From contig CADBSL010000085.1 in assembly GCA_902797345.1 (NCBI GenBank), positions 1-14,389 of the forward strand: a DNA stretch of 14,389 nucleotides. The letters run 5' to 3'. The translations under genes were made by a program, and so were the position numbers. Positions 1-7,967 of the stretch are shown piece by piece; the first letter of the stretch is position 1, and each line of letters starts with the position of its first letter. The notes under the pieces are model-generated. The model was not told where the DNA came from. It searched no databases and worked only from the letters and a program-made list of their open reading frames with translations. Source of the DNA: an uncultured Eubacteriales bacterium. Its GTDB lineage: Bacteria > Bacillota > Clostridia > Peptostreptococcales > Anaerovoracaceae.

Positions 1-549
1 GAAAGCTATGAATTCTCGGATATGACCCGGGAAGAAGCCATGCAGATGCGGGAAGAGACCTTCGAAGAGGGATTTGTGGATTCCTTCTTGGAATCGCTGG
101 ATCTGGGGGACATCCAGATCTCCGAAGACTATCTGAACGGTCTGGCACAGAACTTATTGGATTACACCAATAACGGTCTGAAGAAAGTGACCTATACCAT
201 CGACAGTGTCACGGAATCGGAGAACGGATTCACCGGCAGCGTAACCTTCACTCCGGTGAAGCTCTATCAGGTGGATGATATGGATGTGGAAGGCGTGGCA
301 ATGGAATATGCTCAGGCCAATATGAGCAAGCTCCAGGCCATGTCGGAAGGCGAAGCACAGGGTGAACTGATGAAGTATGTCCTGGATAAGATGGTAGAGA
401 AACTCAATGCGGATCTGGAAAATCCGGCGAACGCCGATCCGATCACAGCGGAGATCCTGATCAACAAGAATGATGATGGGACCATCGAAGTGGATGATGA
501 ATCCTTATCCACCGCAATGGAAGATATGATGGATGCGATGATCCAATAG
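1..549 (+). CDS. C-terminal part of an unrecognised acidic protein (5' end outside window)
   Basis: The reading frame is open from the first base (ESYEFSD precedes the first in-frame ATG at 22) and ends in TAG at 547-549. No Shine-Dalgarno sequence precedes the ATG at 22, so the gene most likely starts left of the window and this is only its C-terminal ~182 residues. The visible part is soluble and strongly acidic, with no membrane segment or cysteine. It has an alternating strand-like stretch (about residues 55-85 counted from the ATG, including KKVTYTIDSV and GFTGSVTFTPV) followed by helical, Met- and Glu-rich sequence. This build resembles the C-terminal half of Gram-positive secreted lipoproteins of unknown function (the DUF4878/DUF5105 kind), but that is a guess from style, because a lipobox would lie outside the window. 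It converges with the aldehyde dehydrogenase gene across a shared terminator. Confidence 0.7.
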   Translation, partial: ESYEFSDMTREEAMQMREETFEEGFVDSFLESLDLGDIQISEDYLNGLAQNLLDYTNNGLKKVTYTIDSVTESENGFTGSVTFTPVKLYQVDDMDVEGVAMEYAQANMSKLQAMSEGEAQGELMKYVLDKMVEKLNADLENPANADPITAEILINKNDDGTIEVDDESLSTAMEDMMDAMIQ

Positions 550-577
550 GATCAAGATCCCGATCGATATGGTAATG

Positions 578-612
578 AAAACAGGCTGTCGCTTGATGCG
601 GCAGCCTGTTTT
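578..612. terminator. Bidirectional intrinsic terminator between convergent genes
   Basis: The arms 578-592 and 598-612 pair over 15 bp (one G-T wobble) around the 5-base loop TTGAT. The stem starts with AAAA and ends with TTTT, so each strand has a GC-rich stem (CAGGCTG/CAGCCTG) running into a short T tract. It lies 28 bp after the stop of the rightward gene and 4 bp after the stop of the leftward aldehyde dehydrogenase gene, and so can end both transcripts, including the long aromatic operon. Confidence 0.85.
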
Positions 613-616
613 GGCC

Positions 617-2002
617 CTATTTCAGAAACATTTTGATCATTTTTTCTTTCTTCTCCGTGTAGGGGAAGTAGCGCATGGGCAGGTCGATCTTCGTGGACTT
701 TTGGAGGATGCTCCGATAATGGGTGAAGGTGTCGAAGCTCTTCTTTCCGTGGTACTGGCCCATGCCGGACTGACCCACGCCGCCGAAGCCCATGTGGGAG
801 GTGGCCAGGTGGATGATGGTGTCGTTGATGCACCCACCGCCAAAGGAACAGTTGTCCAACACTTTCTGCACCGACAGGGGGTTCTCCGTGAAGAGGTAAA
901 GGGCCAGGGGTTTCGGCCGGGCCCGGACGAAGTCGATGGCCTCCTCTAATGTATCCCAGGGGATCACCGGCAGGATGGGGGCGAAGATCTCTTCCTGCAT
1001 GATGGGGGAATCCGGGTCCACATCCACCAGCACCGTAGGCTCGATGAAGCGGGTCTCGTCGTCGTATCCGCCGCCGATGGCAGCGGTCTGTCCCTCCAGG
1101 AGCTCTTTCTTTCTGCGATAATGTTTTTCGGAAATGATATGCACCATATCCGAGTAGTCCCCGCCCGGGAAGAGGGTATCCAAAGCCTCTCTATATGCCT
1201 TCAGGAAGGGTTCCTGAAGGGAGCGTTCGATCAGCAGGTAATCCGGTTCCACGCAGGTCTGGCCGGCGTTTAGGACCTTGCCGAAGGCGATCCGCCGGGC
1301 GGCCACCTTCAGGTTCGCGCTGGGGTCGATGATGACCGGGCTCTTGCCGCCCAGTTCCAGAGTCACCGGCGTCAGGTGTTTGGCCGCGGCCCGCATGACG
1401 GTTTTCCCGACTTCCACCGAGCCGGTAAAGAAGATGTAGTCGAATTCCTGTTCCAGCAGGGCGGTGTTCTCCTGCCGGCCGCCTTCCACCACGGCGATGT
1501 ATTCCGGAGGGAAGGTCTCGGAGAGAATCTCCGCGATCACCCGGCTGGTGGCCGGGGCATAGGCGGAGGGTTTCACCACTGCGCAGTTGCCGCCGGAGAT
1601 GGCACCGATCAGCGGATCCAGGCAGAGCTGGATCGGGTAATTCCAAGGCGTCATGATCAGGGCGACTCCGTAGGGTTCCGGTGAGATGAAGCTCCGGGAT
1701 GGGAACTGGGCCAGGGGTGTGGGCACGCTTCGTTCTTTCATCCAGCGTTTCAGGTGCCGCAGGTGGAAGCGGATCTCGTCCAGGACGATCCCGGTCTCAC
1801 ACATGTAGGTCTCCAACGGGTGCTTGTGAAGGTCTGCCTGCATAGCTTTAGCGATTCTTGTCTCATTTTTCCGAACGGCGTCATAGAGTTTCCTCAGCGC
1901 CTCTCGACGGAAATCCAGGGAGCGGGTGGCTCCGCTGAAATAGTATTCTCTCTGCCGGGCGACGATCTGGCCGATCACCCGGGGGTCTTTCGTTTCATTC
2001 AT
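617..2002 (-). CDS. NAD(P)-dependent aldehyde dehydrogenase, class 3-like
   Basis: The 461-residue protein is full length for class 3-type aldehyde dehydrogenases (the YwdH/AlkH/fatty aldehyde group), which oxidise aldehydes to carboxylic acids with NAD(P)+. The catalytic set is visible: Asn121 in TPWNYP, Lys144 in VVKPS, the cofactor-loop motif FTGSVEVG at 192-199, the general base Glu216 in LELGGK, and the nucleophile Cys250 in NAGQTC. No C-terminal membrane anchor of the mammalian fatty aldehyde type is seen. The start at 2002 has AGGAG seven bases upstream. It begins 26 bp after the aroE-aroK stop with no terminator or promoter seen between, so it is probably the last gene of the aromatic operon. 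The substrate cannot be read from sequence; an aromatic aldehyde from Phe/Tyr metabolism is suggested only by the location. Confidence 0.9.
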   Translation of the reverse strand: MNETKDPRVIGQIVARQREYYFSGATRSLDFRREALRKLYDAVRKNETRIAKAMQADLHKHPLETYMCETGIVLDEIRFHLRHLKRWMKERSVPTPLAQFPSRSFISPEPYGVALIMTPWNYPIQLCLDPLIGAISGGNCAVVKPSAYAPATSRVIAEILSETFPPEYIAVVEGGRQENTALLEQEFDYIFFTGSVEVGKTVMRAAAKHLTPVTLELGGKSPVIIDPSANLKVAARRIAFGKVLNAGQTCVEPDYLLIERSLQEPFLKAYREALDTLFPGGDYSDMVHIISEKHYRRKKELLEGQTAAIGGGYDDETRFIEPTVLVDVDPDSPIMQEEIFAPILPVIPWDTLEEAIDFVRARPKPLALYLFTENPLSVQKVLDNCSFGGGCINDTIIHLATSHMGFGGVGQSGMGQYHGKKSFDTFTHYRSILQKSTKIDLPMRYFPYTEKKEKMIKMFLK

Positions 2003-2028
2003 CCCGAAACTCCTTTACGGTTTTTGAT

Positions 2029-3249
2029 TTATATAACGGACAGGATCTGATGAAGGGTCTCCTTCGGATCGGTGTCATTCTCTATGGCTCTGTCGCTCCA
2101 GCTTTCATAAAGGGGGAGCCTTTGGGCCAGAAGATCTTCCAGGCGGTTGCTCTGGGAAAGGGGACGGCCTTCGGTAGGCAGTCGTTCCAGGTCCCGCTTC
2201 AGGAAGATGATCCGGCTGTTCTGTTTCAGCAGATCGTGATTGGCCGGAGTGGTCACAATGCCTCCACCGGTGGCAATGATAAGTCCGCTCTGTTTCGAGT
2301 ATTCCTGCAGCACCCGGGTCTCCAGCTTACGAAAGGAGCCTTCTCCCTCTGCGGCGAAGATCTCCGGGATGGGCCTTCCGGCCGCTTTCTGGATCTCTTC
2401 ATCCAGGTCCACGAAGGGTCTGCCGGTCTTTTCCGCCAGCAGTTGCCCGATGGTGGATTTCCCGCAGCCGGGCATGCCGATCAGAGCGATGTTCAGGGTT
2501 TCGGAGGAGATCTGCTTCAGAACCGTTTCCATTCTTTCGTCCGAAACCGCAGTGCCGGTGAAGATCTCGCCGGCTTTTTTTGCCTGGGCCACCAGCATGG
2601 ATAATCCGCCGAAGGCCGGGATCCCTAATCGCTCGGCCTGCAGCAGAAGGGCCGTCCGGGCGGGGTTGTAGATCAGGTCCAGCACCAGTTCCGCCTTGGG
2701 GAAGTGCTTCAGATCGACAGCAGATTCGCCGTTGTTCGGGTACATTCCCAAAGGGGTGGTGTTGACGATCACTGCGGCGTCTTCGTGCCGGGTAAGGTTT
2801 TCATAGTTGTCCGGTCCCTTTCGGGAGATCACGGTGACCTTCGCTCCCAGGTCTTTCAGTGCCGTCTGTACAGTCAGCGAGGCGCCGCCGGACCCCAGGA
2901 CAAGAGATTTTTTATCGGACAGCTCCACACCGCTCTGTTTTGCCATGTAAACGAATCCGAAATAGTCGGTATTGTCCCCGTACCAGGAACCGTCTTCCCG
3001 CCGGACCACCGTATTGACGCTGCCGATGGCTTCGGCCTGAGGGGAGATCTCCCGGCAGAAGGGGATCACCTCTTTTTTATAAGGGATGGTCACGTTGAAG
3101 CCCGACAGATCCGTGGTCTCAAAAAACGCTGCCAGTCTGTCCCGGGGAACTTCCACCAGTTCATAGGGGTAGCCGAACAGCAGGCTGTGGATCCGGGGAG
3201 AAAAGCTGTGACCCAGTTTTTCTCCAAGCAGTCCGTATTTCTTTTCCAT
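2029..3249 (-). CDS. aroE-aroK: Bifunctional shikimate dehydrogenase / shikimate kinase fusion
   Basis: One 406-residue chain joins two consecutive shikimate pathway steps. Residues 1 to ~245 are shikimate 5-dehydrogenase (3-dehydroshikimate + NADPH to shikimate): substrate-binding Ser15/Ser17 in GHSFSP, catalytic Lys58 in NVTIPYK, Asn79, catalytic Asp95 in GDNTD, the nucleotide loop GSGGAS at 119-124, and Gln222. Residues ~252-406 are shikimate kinase (ATP-dependent 3-phosphorylation): Walker A GMPGCGKST at 258-266, Asp283 in DLDEE, Arg307 in FRKLE, the GGG at 328-330, lid Arg362 in GRPL, and Arg377 in RLPLYES. Both halves keep every expected catalytic residue and near-normal lengths, so both should be active. 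The start at 3249 has AGGAGGT 4 bases upstream, overlapping the pheA stop codon, so translation is probably coupled. Scattered AroE/AroK fusions are known in bacteria. Confidence 0.95.
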   Translation of the reverse strand: MEKKYGLLGEKLGHSFSPRIHSLLFGYPYELVEVPRDRLAAFFETTDLSGFNVTIPYKKEVIPFCREISPQAEAIGSVNTVVRREDGSWYGDNTDYFGFVYMAKQSGVELSDKKSLVLGSGGASLTVQTALKDLGAKVTVISRKGPDNYENLTRHEDAAVIVNTTPLGMYPNNGESAVDLKHFPKAELVLDLIYNPARTALLLQAERLGIPAFGGLSMLVAQAKKAGEIFTGTAVSDERMETVLKQISSETLNIALIGMPGCGKSTIGQLLAEKTGRPFVDLDEEIQKAAGRPIPEIFAAEGEGSFRKLETRVLQEYSKQSGLIIATGGGIVTTPANHDLLKQNSRIIFLKRDLERLPTEGRPLSQSNRLEDLLAQRLPLYESWSDRAIENDTDPKETLHQILSVI

Positions 3250-3258
3250 TGCTACCTC

Positions 3259-4401
3259 CTATCTGCTTTCCAGGTAGCTGCCCAGGTACTGGAAACGGGT
3301 GGCGATGCCTTCTACGTCCTCGAAGAATTCCAGGAATTCCGGGGAGTAGATGGAAGCTTCGAAATCAAAGTAGAACATGAATTCGAAATCGCTGCCCGGC
3401 AGGGGCCGGCTCTCCAGCTTCTGGATATTGATCCCCAGCGCATTGAACCGGGCCAGGGTCCGGTACAGGGCCCCCGGTTTGTGGGGCAGGGTCATCATCA
3501 CGCTGGTGGTGTCGGAACCCGGGTAGATCTCCAGATCCTTGCTGATGCAGATGAACCGGGTGTAGTTGCTGCCCTGGTTCTGGATGGAATCCTGGAGGCA
3601 CTGCAGACCATAGAGCTCCGCACAACTCCGGGAGGAGATGGCTGCCGCATCGGTCCGGCCGGATTCGAAGATCATCTTGGCTGCGGCCGCGGTGTTGGCG
3701 CAGGGGGTGATCTTCACGTCCTTCATTTCACTTAAGAATTCCGAACACTGGGACAGGGCCTGTTCGTGGGAGAAGATCTCCCGAATGTCCTCTTTTTTGA
3801 CTCCGGGTCTCACCAGCAGACTGTGGTCCACCTTGATCCGTGTGCTGCGGACGATGTGGAAGTGATATTCCATCATCAGATCGTAGATGTGGTTCACGGA
3901 TCCGGCGGTGCTGTTTTCCAGCGGAAGGACTCCATAGGGGCACAGGCCGTTGTCGATGGCGGAGAAGACCCCTTCAAAGGAATCGAAATACATGATCTGA
4001 GGCCGTTTGAAGATCTTTTCGCAGGCCTGCTGGGAATAGGCGCCTTCCACACCCTGACAGGCGGCAAGGGCCCGTTCGGGGAACAGGTTCGGGGTGTTTT
4101 CGATAGCCGCCTCGATCTCTTCCCGCAGTGCCGTGGCCTTGGGGCTCAGCATCCGCTGATAGGCCCGGCTCAGCTCAAAGATCGTGGAGTACAGTCCCTC
4201 CACGGAGGCGCTCAGGTCCTCCCGGGTCATTTCTGTCAGGGCCCCCAGCTTTTGCCGTTCCCGCTGGGGGTCGTAGACCGGCAGGTTCTTTTCCTGTTTG
4301 TAGCGGCCGATATCCGCCGCGATGTCCATTCGTCTGGTGAACAGTTCCACCATCTTCCGATCGATCTCATCGATCTCGTTTCGGTAATCCAGTAAATCCA
4401 T
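3259..4401 (-). CDS. pheA: P-protein: chorismate mutase / prephenate dehydratase
   Basis: This 380-residue cytosolic enzyme converts chorismate to prephenate and then to phenylpyruvate, the committed Phe branch. Domains in order: AroQ-type chorismate mutase at about 1-88 (RNEIDEIDRKMVELF, then KQEKNLPVYDPQRE); prephenate dehydratase at about 110-285, with GVLPLENSTAGSV at 157-169 and the catalytic TRF motif at 281-283 (NYTRF); and a Phe-binding ACT domain at about 296-375, with PGALYRTL near 309-316 and the ESRP motif at 330-333. Feedback inhibition by Phe is therefore expected. A longer frame starting at 4488 would add 29 residues, but these translate an intergenic repeat and overlap the end of aroC. 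The ATG at 4401 has AAGGAG five bases upstream and gives the normal domain start. An 83-bp spacer separates it from aroC, and 9 bp lead to aroE-aroK. Confidence 0.95.
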   Translation of the reverse strand: MDLLDYRNEIDEIDRKMVELFTRRMDIAADIGRYKQEKNLPVYDPQRERQKLGALTEMTREDLSASVEGLYSTIFELSRAYQRMLSPKATALREEIEAAIENTPNLFPERALAACQGVEGAYSQQACEKIFKRPQIMYFDSFEGVFSAIDNGLCPYGVLPLENSTAGSVNHIYDLMMEYHFHIVRSTRIKVDHSLLVRPGVKKEDIREIFSHEQALSQCSEFLSEMKDVKITPCANTAAAAKMIFESGRTDAAAISSRSCAELYGLQCLQDSIQNQGSNYTRFICISKDLEIYPGSDTTSVMMTLPHKPGALYRTLARFNALGINIQKLESRPLPGSDFEFMFYFDFEASIYSPEFLEFFEDVEGIATRFQYLGSYLESR

Positions 4402-4406
4402 ACATT

Positions 4407-4412
4407 CTCCTT
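4407..4412 (-). promoter_or_regulatory. Ribosome binding site that sets the pheA start
   Basis: AAGGAG on the minus strand lies five bases before the ATG at 4401. It supports the shorter pheA start over the in-frame ATG at 4488, which lies at the aroC stop codon. Confidence 0.85.
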
Positions 4413-4484
4413 GTTTATTAGCTGGGAGCTGGGAGCGAGCAGCCAGAAGCATATGCTTAAACCTTTTGGCTCCCTGCTTCAAGC
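4413..4484. repeat. Degenerate intergenic repeat between aroC and pheA
   Basis: This spacer contains a tandem AGCTGGGAGCTGGGAGC and a perfect 10-base palindrome AGCATATGCT (4448-4457). GGGAGC on the left is matched by GCTCCC on the right, so an imperfect hairpin of about 50 bases could form. The word GAGCTGGGAG recurs in the aroC-aroA spacer at 5589-5598. No promoter or T-rich terminator tail is evident. It looks like a small repeat inserted in the operon rather than coding sequence. Copy number elsewhere cannot be judged from here. Confidence 0.5.
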
Positions 4485-5573
4485 TCAATACTTTTTACTT
4501 TCCAATAACGCATCGTAGATCGCGATGGCGGCTGCGGCTTCGATACAGGGCAGGGCCCGGGGAACGATGCAGGGGTCGTGGCGGCCCTGGATCTGCAGGG
4601 GCGCCGGCTCCATCTTCGACAGGCTGACGCTTTGCTGTTTTTTGAAAATGGAGGGAGTAGGCTTGATGGCGGTCCGGAAGATCAACGGCATCCCGGAGGT
4701 GATCCCTCCCAGGATCCCGCCGTGGTTATTGGTCTCGGTAACGATCTTCTCGTTTCGGATGGTGAAATCATCATTGTGTTCGCTGCCCTTCATCTTCGCC
4801 GCATCGAATCCGGCACCGAATTCGATTCCCTTGACCGCCGGGATCCCGAAAACGATGGAAGCGATCCGGTTTTCCATCCCGTCGAACATGGGATCTCCCA
4901 GCCCGGCGGGCACCCCGAAGGCACAGCATTCGACGATGCCGCCCAGAGAATCCCCTTCATCCCGGGCGGTGCGGATGGCTTCCGACATCTGGACGCCGGC
5001 CAAAAGGTCCATCACCGGCAGCGTCATTTCCTGGAGCTCCCTGAACCGGTAGGTGGGAGGGAAGCAGGGGTCGAAGGCTTCGTCCCGGATGTCGCCGATC
5101 TGAAGGATGTGGGAACCGATCCGGATCCCTTCTGCTTCTAAGATCTGGATGCAGATCCCTCCGATGAGGCAAAGAGGGGCTGTCAGCCGGCCGGAAAAAT
5201 GTCCGCCGCCGGCAAAGTCCTGGAAACCTTTGTATTTGATCTCGGCGGTGTAGTCGGCGTGGCTGGGCCGGGGCGTTTCCTTCAATTGCGAATAGTCCTT
5301 GGACCTTGTGTCGGTGTTTTCGATCTGAGCCGCAAAGGGTGCGCCGCAGAAGGCCCCGTCCTTCAGCCCGGAGAGGACTGTGAATCTGTCGGCTTCCTGC
5401 CGGGGCGTGGTCAGATCGCTTCCTCCCGGAGCCCGCCGGTCCAGAAAACGCTGGAGCTGATCCAGGTCAGGCTTGAAGCCATAGGGAAGACCTTCCGCTG
5501 TGACCCCGATGGCGGGAGAGTGGGACTGCCCAAAAATCGTAAATCGTATATTTTGACCGTAGGTTGAACTCAT
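4485..5573 (-). CDS. aroC: Chorismate synthase
   Basis: The 362-residue protein matches FMN-dependent chorismate synthase (normally about 350-390 residues), which removes phosphate from EPSP to give chorismate using reduced FMN. Hallmarks are the N-terminal GQSHSPAIG with catalytic His18, DRRAPGGSDLTTPRQEAD (about 45-62) with Arg46/Arg47, PRPSHADYTA with catalytic His105, GGGHFSGRLTA at 122-132, and the C-terminal GRHDPCIVPRA. The family usually has GESHG where this has GQSHS, a conservative-looking change with the histidine intact. The start at 5573 has AGGAGG six bases upstream. It follows aroA after a 70-bp repeat-containing spacer and precedes pheA. No flavin reductase domain is fused, so reduced FMN must be supplied by another protein. 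Confidence 0.96.
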   Translation of the reverse strand: MSSTYGQNIRFTIFGQSHSPAIGVTAEGLPYGFKPDLDQLQRFLDRRAPGGSDLTTPRQEADRFTVLSGLKDGAFCGAPFAAQIENTDTRSKDYSQLKETPRPSHADYTAEIKYKGFQDFAGGGHFSGRLTAPLCLIGGICIQILEAEGIRIGSHILQIGDIRDEAFDPCFPPTYRFRELQEMTLPVMDLLAGVQMSEAIRTARDEGDSLGGIVECCAFGVPAGLGDPMFDGMENRIASIVFGIPAVKGIEFGAGFDAAKMKGSEHNDDFTIRNEKIVTETNNHGGILGGITSGMPLIFRTAIKPTPSIFKKQQSVSLSKMEPAPLQIQGRHDPCIVPRALPCIEAAAAIAIYDALLESKKY

Positions 5574-5583
5574 GATAATCCTC

Positions 5584-5643
5584 CTCTTGAGCTGGGAGCC
5601 GTTTGGCTCTTCATCTCCTGTCTGTATCCTTTAGCCTCAAGAC
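5584..5643. repeat. Degenerate repeat spacer between aroA and aroC
   Basis: The spacer contains GAGCTGGGAG (shared with the aroC-pheA spacer) and a small perfect hairpin, GAGCC (5596-5600) and GGCTC (5605-5609) around GTTT. The 12-mer GCCTCAAGACTT begins in the spacer (5634-5645) and recurs at 5655-5666 inside the end of aroA. It looks like accumulated short repeat units rather than a regulatory site, with no T tract or promoter seen. Confidence 0.45.
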
Positions 5644-6897
5644 TTATGTCTCTTGCCTCAAGACTTGTAAATCCTCAAAAAACCCCGGATAGGATTTGTT
5701 CACTGCTTCTACTCCGGTGATCTTCACGGAGCCGGTGCACAGGGGTGCGGTGATGGCGGCCATCATGGCGATCCGGTGGTCTCCCCAGGAGTCCACACAG
5801 CCGCCGGCAAGAGGTCTCCCTCCCTTGATGATCAGAAAGTCCTCCCCTTCCGTGATATTGGCGCCCAGCGTCCGAAGTACCCGGGTCACGGACTCCAGCC
5901 GGTCGCTTTCCTTGATCCGCAGCCTCCCGGCCCCCAGGATCTTCGTGATCCCCTCGGCGGCGCAGGCTGCAGCAGCCAGAGCCGGGACCAGGTCCGGGAT
6001 GTCCGTCACGTCAACGTCGACCCCGTGGAGTTCACCGGGGGTGATAGTCAGGGCGTCTTTCTCCCATTGGATCTCAGCCCCCATTTGCCGAAGGATGCTA
6101 CAAATGGCTTTATCTCCCTGGGGTGAATCGGGGGAGAGGCCGGTGATGGTGACCGGTTTGCCGGAGGTCATGGCTCCGCAGAGCCAGAAGGCGGCGTTGG
6201 ACCAGTCGCCTTCCCCCTGGACTTGACCGGGAGAATGGTATCTTTGACCGCCGGGCACAAAGATCCGGTTTTCTATTCGGTCTGCCCGGATCCCGAAGTC
6301 CTTCAGGGCCTCCAGGGTGATGTCGATGTATTTTCCGGATTCGACCTTTCCGGTGATCCGGATCTCGCTGTCTCCCTCCAAAAGCGGAAGAGCAAAGAGC
6401 AATCCGCTGATGAACTGGGAAGAGATGTCCCCGGGGATCGTGAAGACCCCGCTTTGGAGCCGGCCCTTGGAGCGGACCGAAGCGCTGCCTTTTCCGGTGA
6501 TCGCGATGCCCCGGCTCTCCAACGTTTCGAAGAGCGCATCCATGGGGCGCAGGGGCAGTCTTCCGTGCAGGCGAAAGACCGCTTCGATCCCCAGAGCTCC
6601 CGCCACCGGGAAGAGGAATCGATAGGTGGAGCCGCTTTCTCCGCAGTCCAGGACCCCTTCGTCCGAAGGAGGTCCTCCCGGAAGGACGGAAAACGATCCT
6701 CCGTCATAGGTGATCCGGGCACCGAGGGCTTCCAGACACCGGACCGTAGCGTCGATATCCCGGGAAGAGGCAGGGCAGAGCACCCGGGTCTCCTCGTTGG
6801 ACAGGGCGGCGCAGATCAGCAGCCGGTGAACGTGAGATTTGGAGGGGATGGCGGACAGGCTTCCCCCTAATTTTGCGGGTCGTATCGTGATATCCAT
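5644..6897 (-). CDS. aroA: EPSP synthase (3-phosphoshikimate 1-carboxyvinyltransferase)
   Basis: The enzyme transfers the enolpyruvyl group of PEP to shikimate-3-phosphate. The 417 residues cover the full two-domain family fold. Substrate residues are visible: Lys20, Ser21 and Arg25 in PSKSHVHR; the PEP/glyphosate loop GESGST at 86-91, which keeps the Gly equivalent to E. coli Gly96; Arg117; SSQ at 159-161; catalytic Asp302 in IPDL; KESDR at 329-333; GDHR at 372-375; and Lys401. The start at 6897 lies just after the aroB stop (2 bp between) and has only AGGA six bases upstream, inside the end of aroB, so translational coupling is likely. The last residues (VLRQET) are written in a repeated 12-mer, so the C-terminus may have been altered by a repeat; this is outside the catalytic core. 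Confidence 0.96.
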   Translation of the reverse strand: MDITIRPAKLGGSLSAIPSKSHVHRLLICAALSNEETRVLCPASSRDIDATVRCLEALGARITYDGGSFSVLPGGPPSDEGVLDCGESGSTYRFLFPVAGALGIEAVFRLHGRLPLRPMDALFETLESRGIAITGKGSASVRSKGRLQSGVFTIPGDISSQFISGLLFALPLLEGDSEIRITGKVESGKYIDITLEALKDFGIRADRIENRIFVPGGQRYHSPGQVQGEGDWSNAAFWLCGAMTSGKPVTITGLSPDSPQGDKAICSILRQMGAEIQWEKDALTITPGELHGVDVDVTDIPDLVPALAAAACAAEGITKILGAGRLRIKESDRLESVTRVLRTLGANITEGEDFLIIKGGRPLAGGCVDSWGDHRIAMMAAITAPLCTGSVKITGVEAVNKSYPGFFEDLQVLRQET

Positions 6898-6899
6898 AT

Positions 6900-7967
6900 T
6901 TATTCCTGAGCCTGATCCAGTCCCCGGATCAGGTATTCTTCTGCTTTACTGATTTCCATCTTTTCCAGACGGCAATGGCCGACTTCGTCCGGGATCACCA
7001 AAGTGATGGAGCCGCCGGAACGCTTTTTATCCGACAGCACCGCTTCAAAGATCTCCTCGGCGGTGAAGTCCGTAGAGGTGGGAAGGCCGGCTTTTTGGAT
7101 GGTCCGGGTCAGGACCTGCAGACTTTCAGGTGTGCTGGTACCCATTTTTACGGAGCCCCGGGCCATCAGGACCATCCCGATGGCTACGGCCTTTCCGTGG
7201 GAGAGGCGAAAACCGCTGCATTTTTCGATGCCGTGGCCGAAGGTGTGGCCAAAGTTCAGCAACTGCCGTTCTCCCGTATCTTTTTCGTCTCGTTCCACGA
7301 TGTCCCGTTTGATCTTCACGCATTCCGCGATCAGCTGTTCCAGGTGGGCTCGTGGGTCTTCCATCCACCGGAAGATCTCTTTCCGGCAGATCTGTCCGTA
7401 TTTGATGACTTCCGCACAGCCGTCGGCGAAGAACTCCTCCGGCAGCGTCGACAGGACATCCGGATCGATGATCACCCGGAAGGGCTGGTAGAAGGACCCC
7501 AGCAGGTTCTTCCCCTCCGGCAAATCCACAGCGGTCTTGCCTCCTACGGAGGAGTCCACCATGGACAGGAGCGTCGTAGGGATCTGGATCAGCCGGATCC
7601 CACGAAGGAACAGGGAGGCCGAAAGGCCTGCGATGTCGCCTACGACACCGCCTCCCAACGCGAATACCGCATCGCCCCGGGTCAGTTTTTCCTTTGCCAG
7701 GAAGCGGATGATCCGGATCAGGTTCTCCGGATCCTTGGAAGCTTCTCCATGAGGTATCACGAAGCGGGCCGGTTCAAAGCCGGCGCTCCGAAGGCTGTCT
7801 TCCAGTCTCTTCGCATAGAACTGTTCCACGATATCGTCTGTGATAACTGCGGCCCGGCAGGGTCCGGTCACTTCCAATGCCCATTCGCCGGCCCTGTCCA
7901 GGAGCCCCCGGCCGATGAGAACGTCGTAGGTCCGGCTTTCCACCCGGACGGTCACGGTCTGCATCAT
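6900..7967 (-). CDS. aroB: 3-dehydroquinate synthase
   Basis: The enzyme cyclises DAHP to 3-dehydroquinate, using NAD+ and a divalent metal (usually zinc). The 355 residues are typical. Seen motifs are HGEASK at 73-78, the nucleotide loop GGGVVGD at 105-111, DSSVGGKTAVD at 138-148, and the metal ligands Glu186 (AEVIKYG), His241 (NFGHTFGH) and His257 (LSHGKA). The start at 7967 overlaps the tyrA stop by four bases (ATGA) and has AGGAGGTGG just upstream. A second ATG follows immediately, and the first fits the RBS spacing better. Tight packing on both sides supports one transcript. Confidence 0.97.
   Translation of the reverse strand: MMQTVTVRVESRTYDVLIGRGLLDRAGEWALEVTGPCRAAVITDDIVEQFYAKRLEDSLRSAGFEPARFVIPHGEASKDPENLIRIIRFLAKEKLTRGDAVFALGGGVVGDIAGLSASLFLRGIRLIQIPTTLLSMVDSSVGGKTAVDLPEGKNLLGSFYQPFRVIIDPDVLSTLPEEFFADGCAEVIKYGQICRKEIFRWMEDPRAHLEQLIAECVKIKRDIVERDEKDTGERQLLNFGHTFGHGIEKCSGFRLSHGKAVAIGMVLMARGSVKMGTSTPESLQVLTRTIQKAGLPTSTDFTAEEIFEAVLSDKKRSGGSITLVIPDEVGHCRLEKMEISKAEEYLIRGLDQAQE

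Noticed and set aside
2704..3735. 343-residue plus-strand frame opposite aroE and pheA
   Set aside because: Shadow frame crossing the junction of two confidently identified minus-strand genes, with no RBS or known motif.
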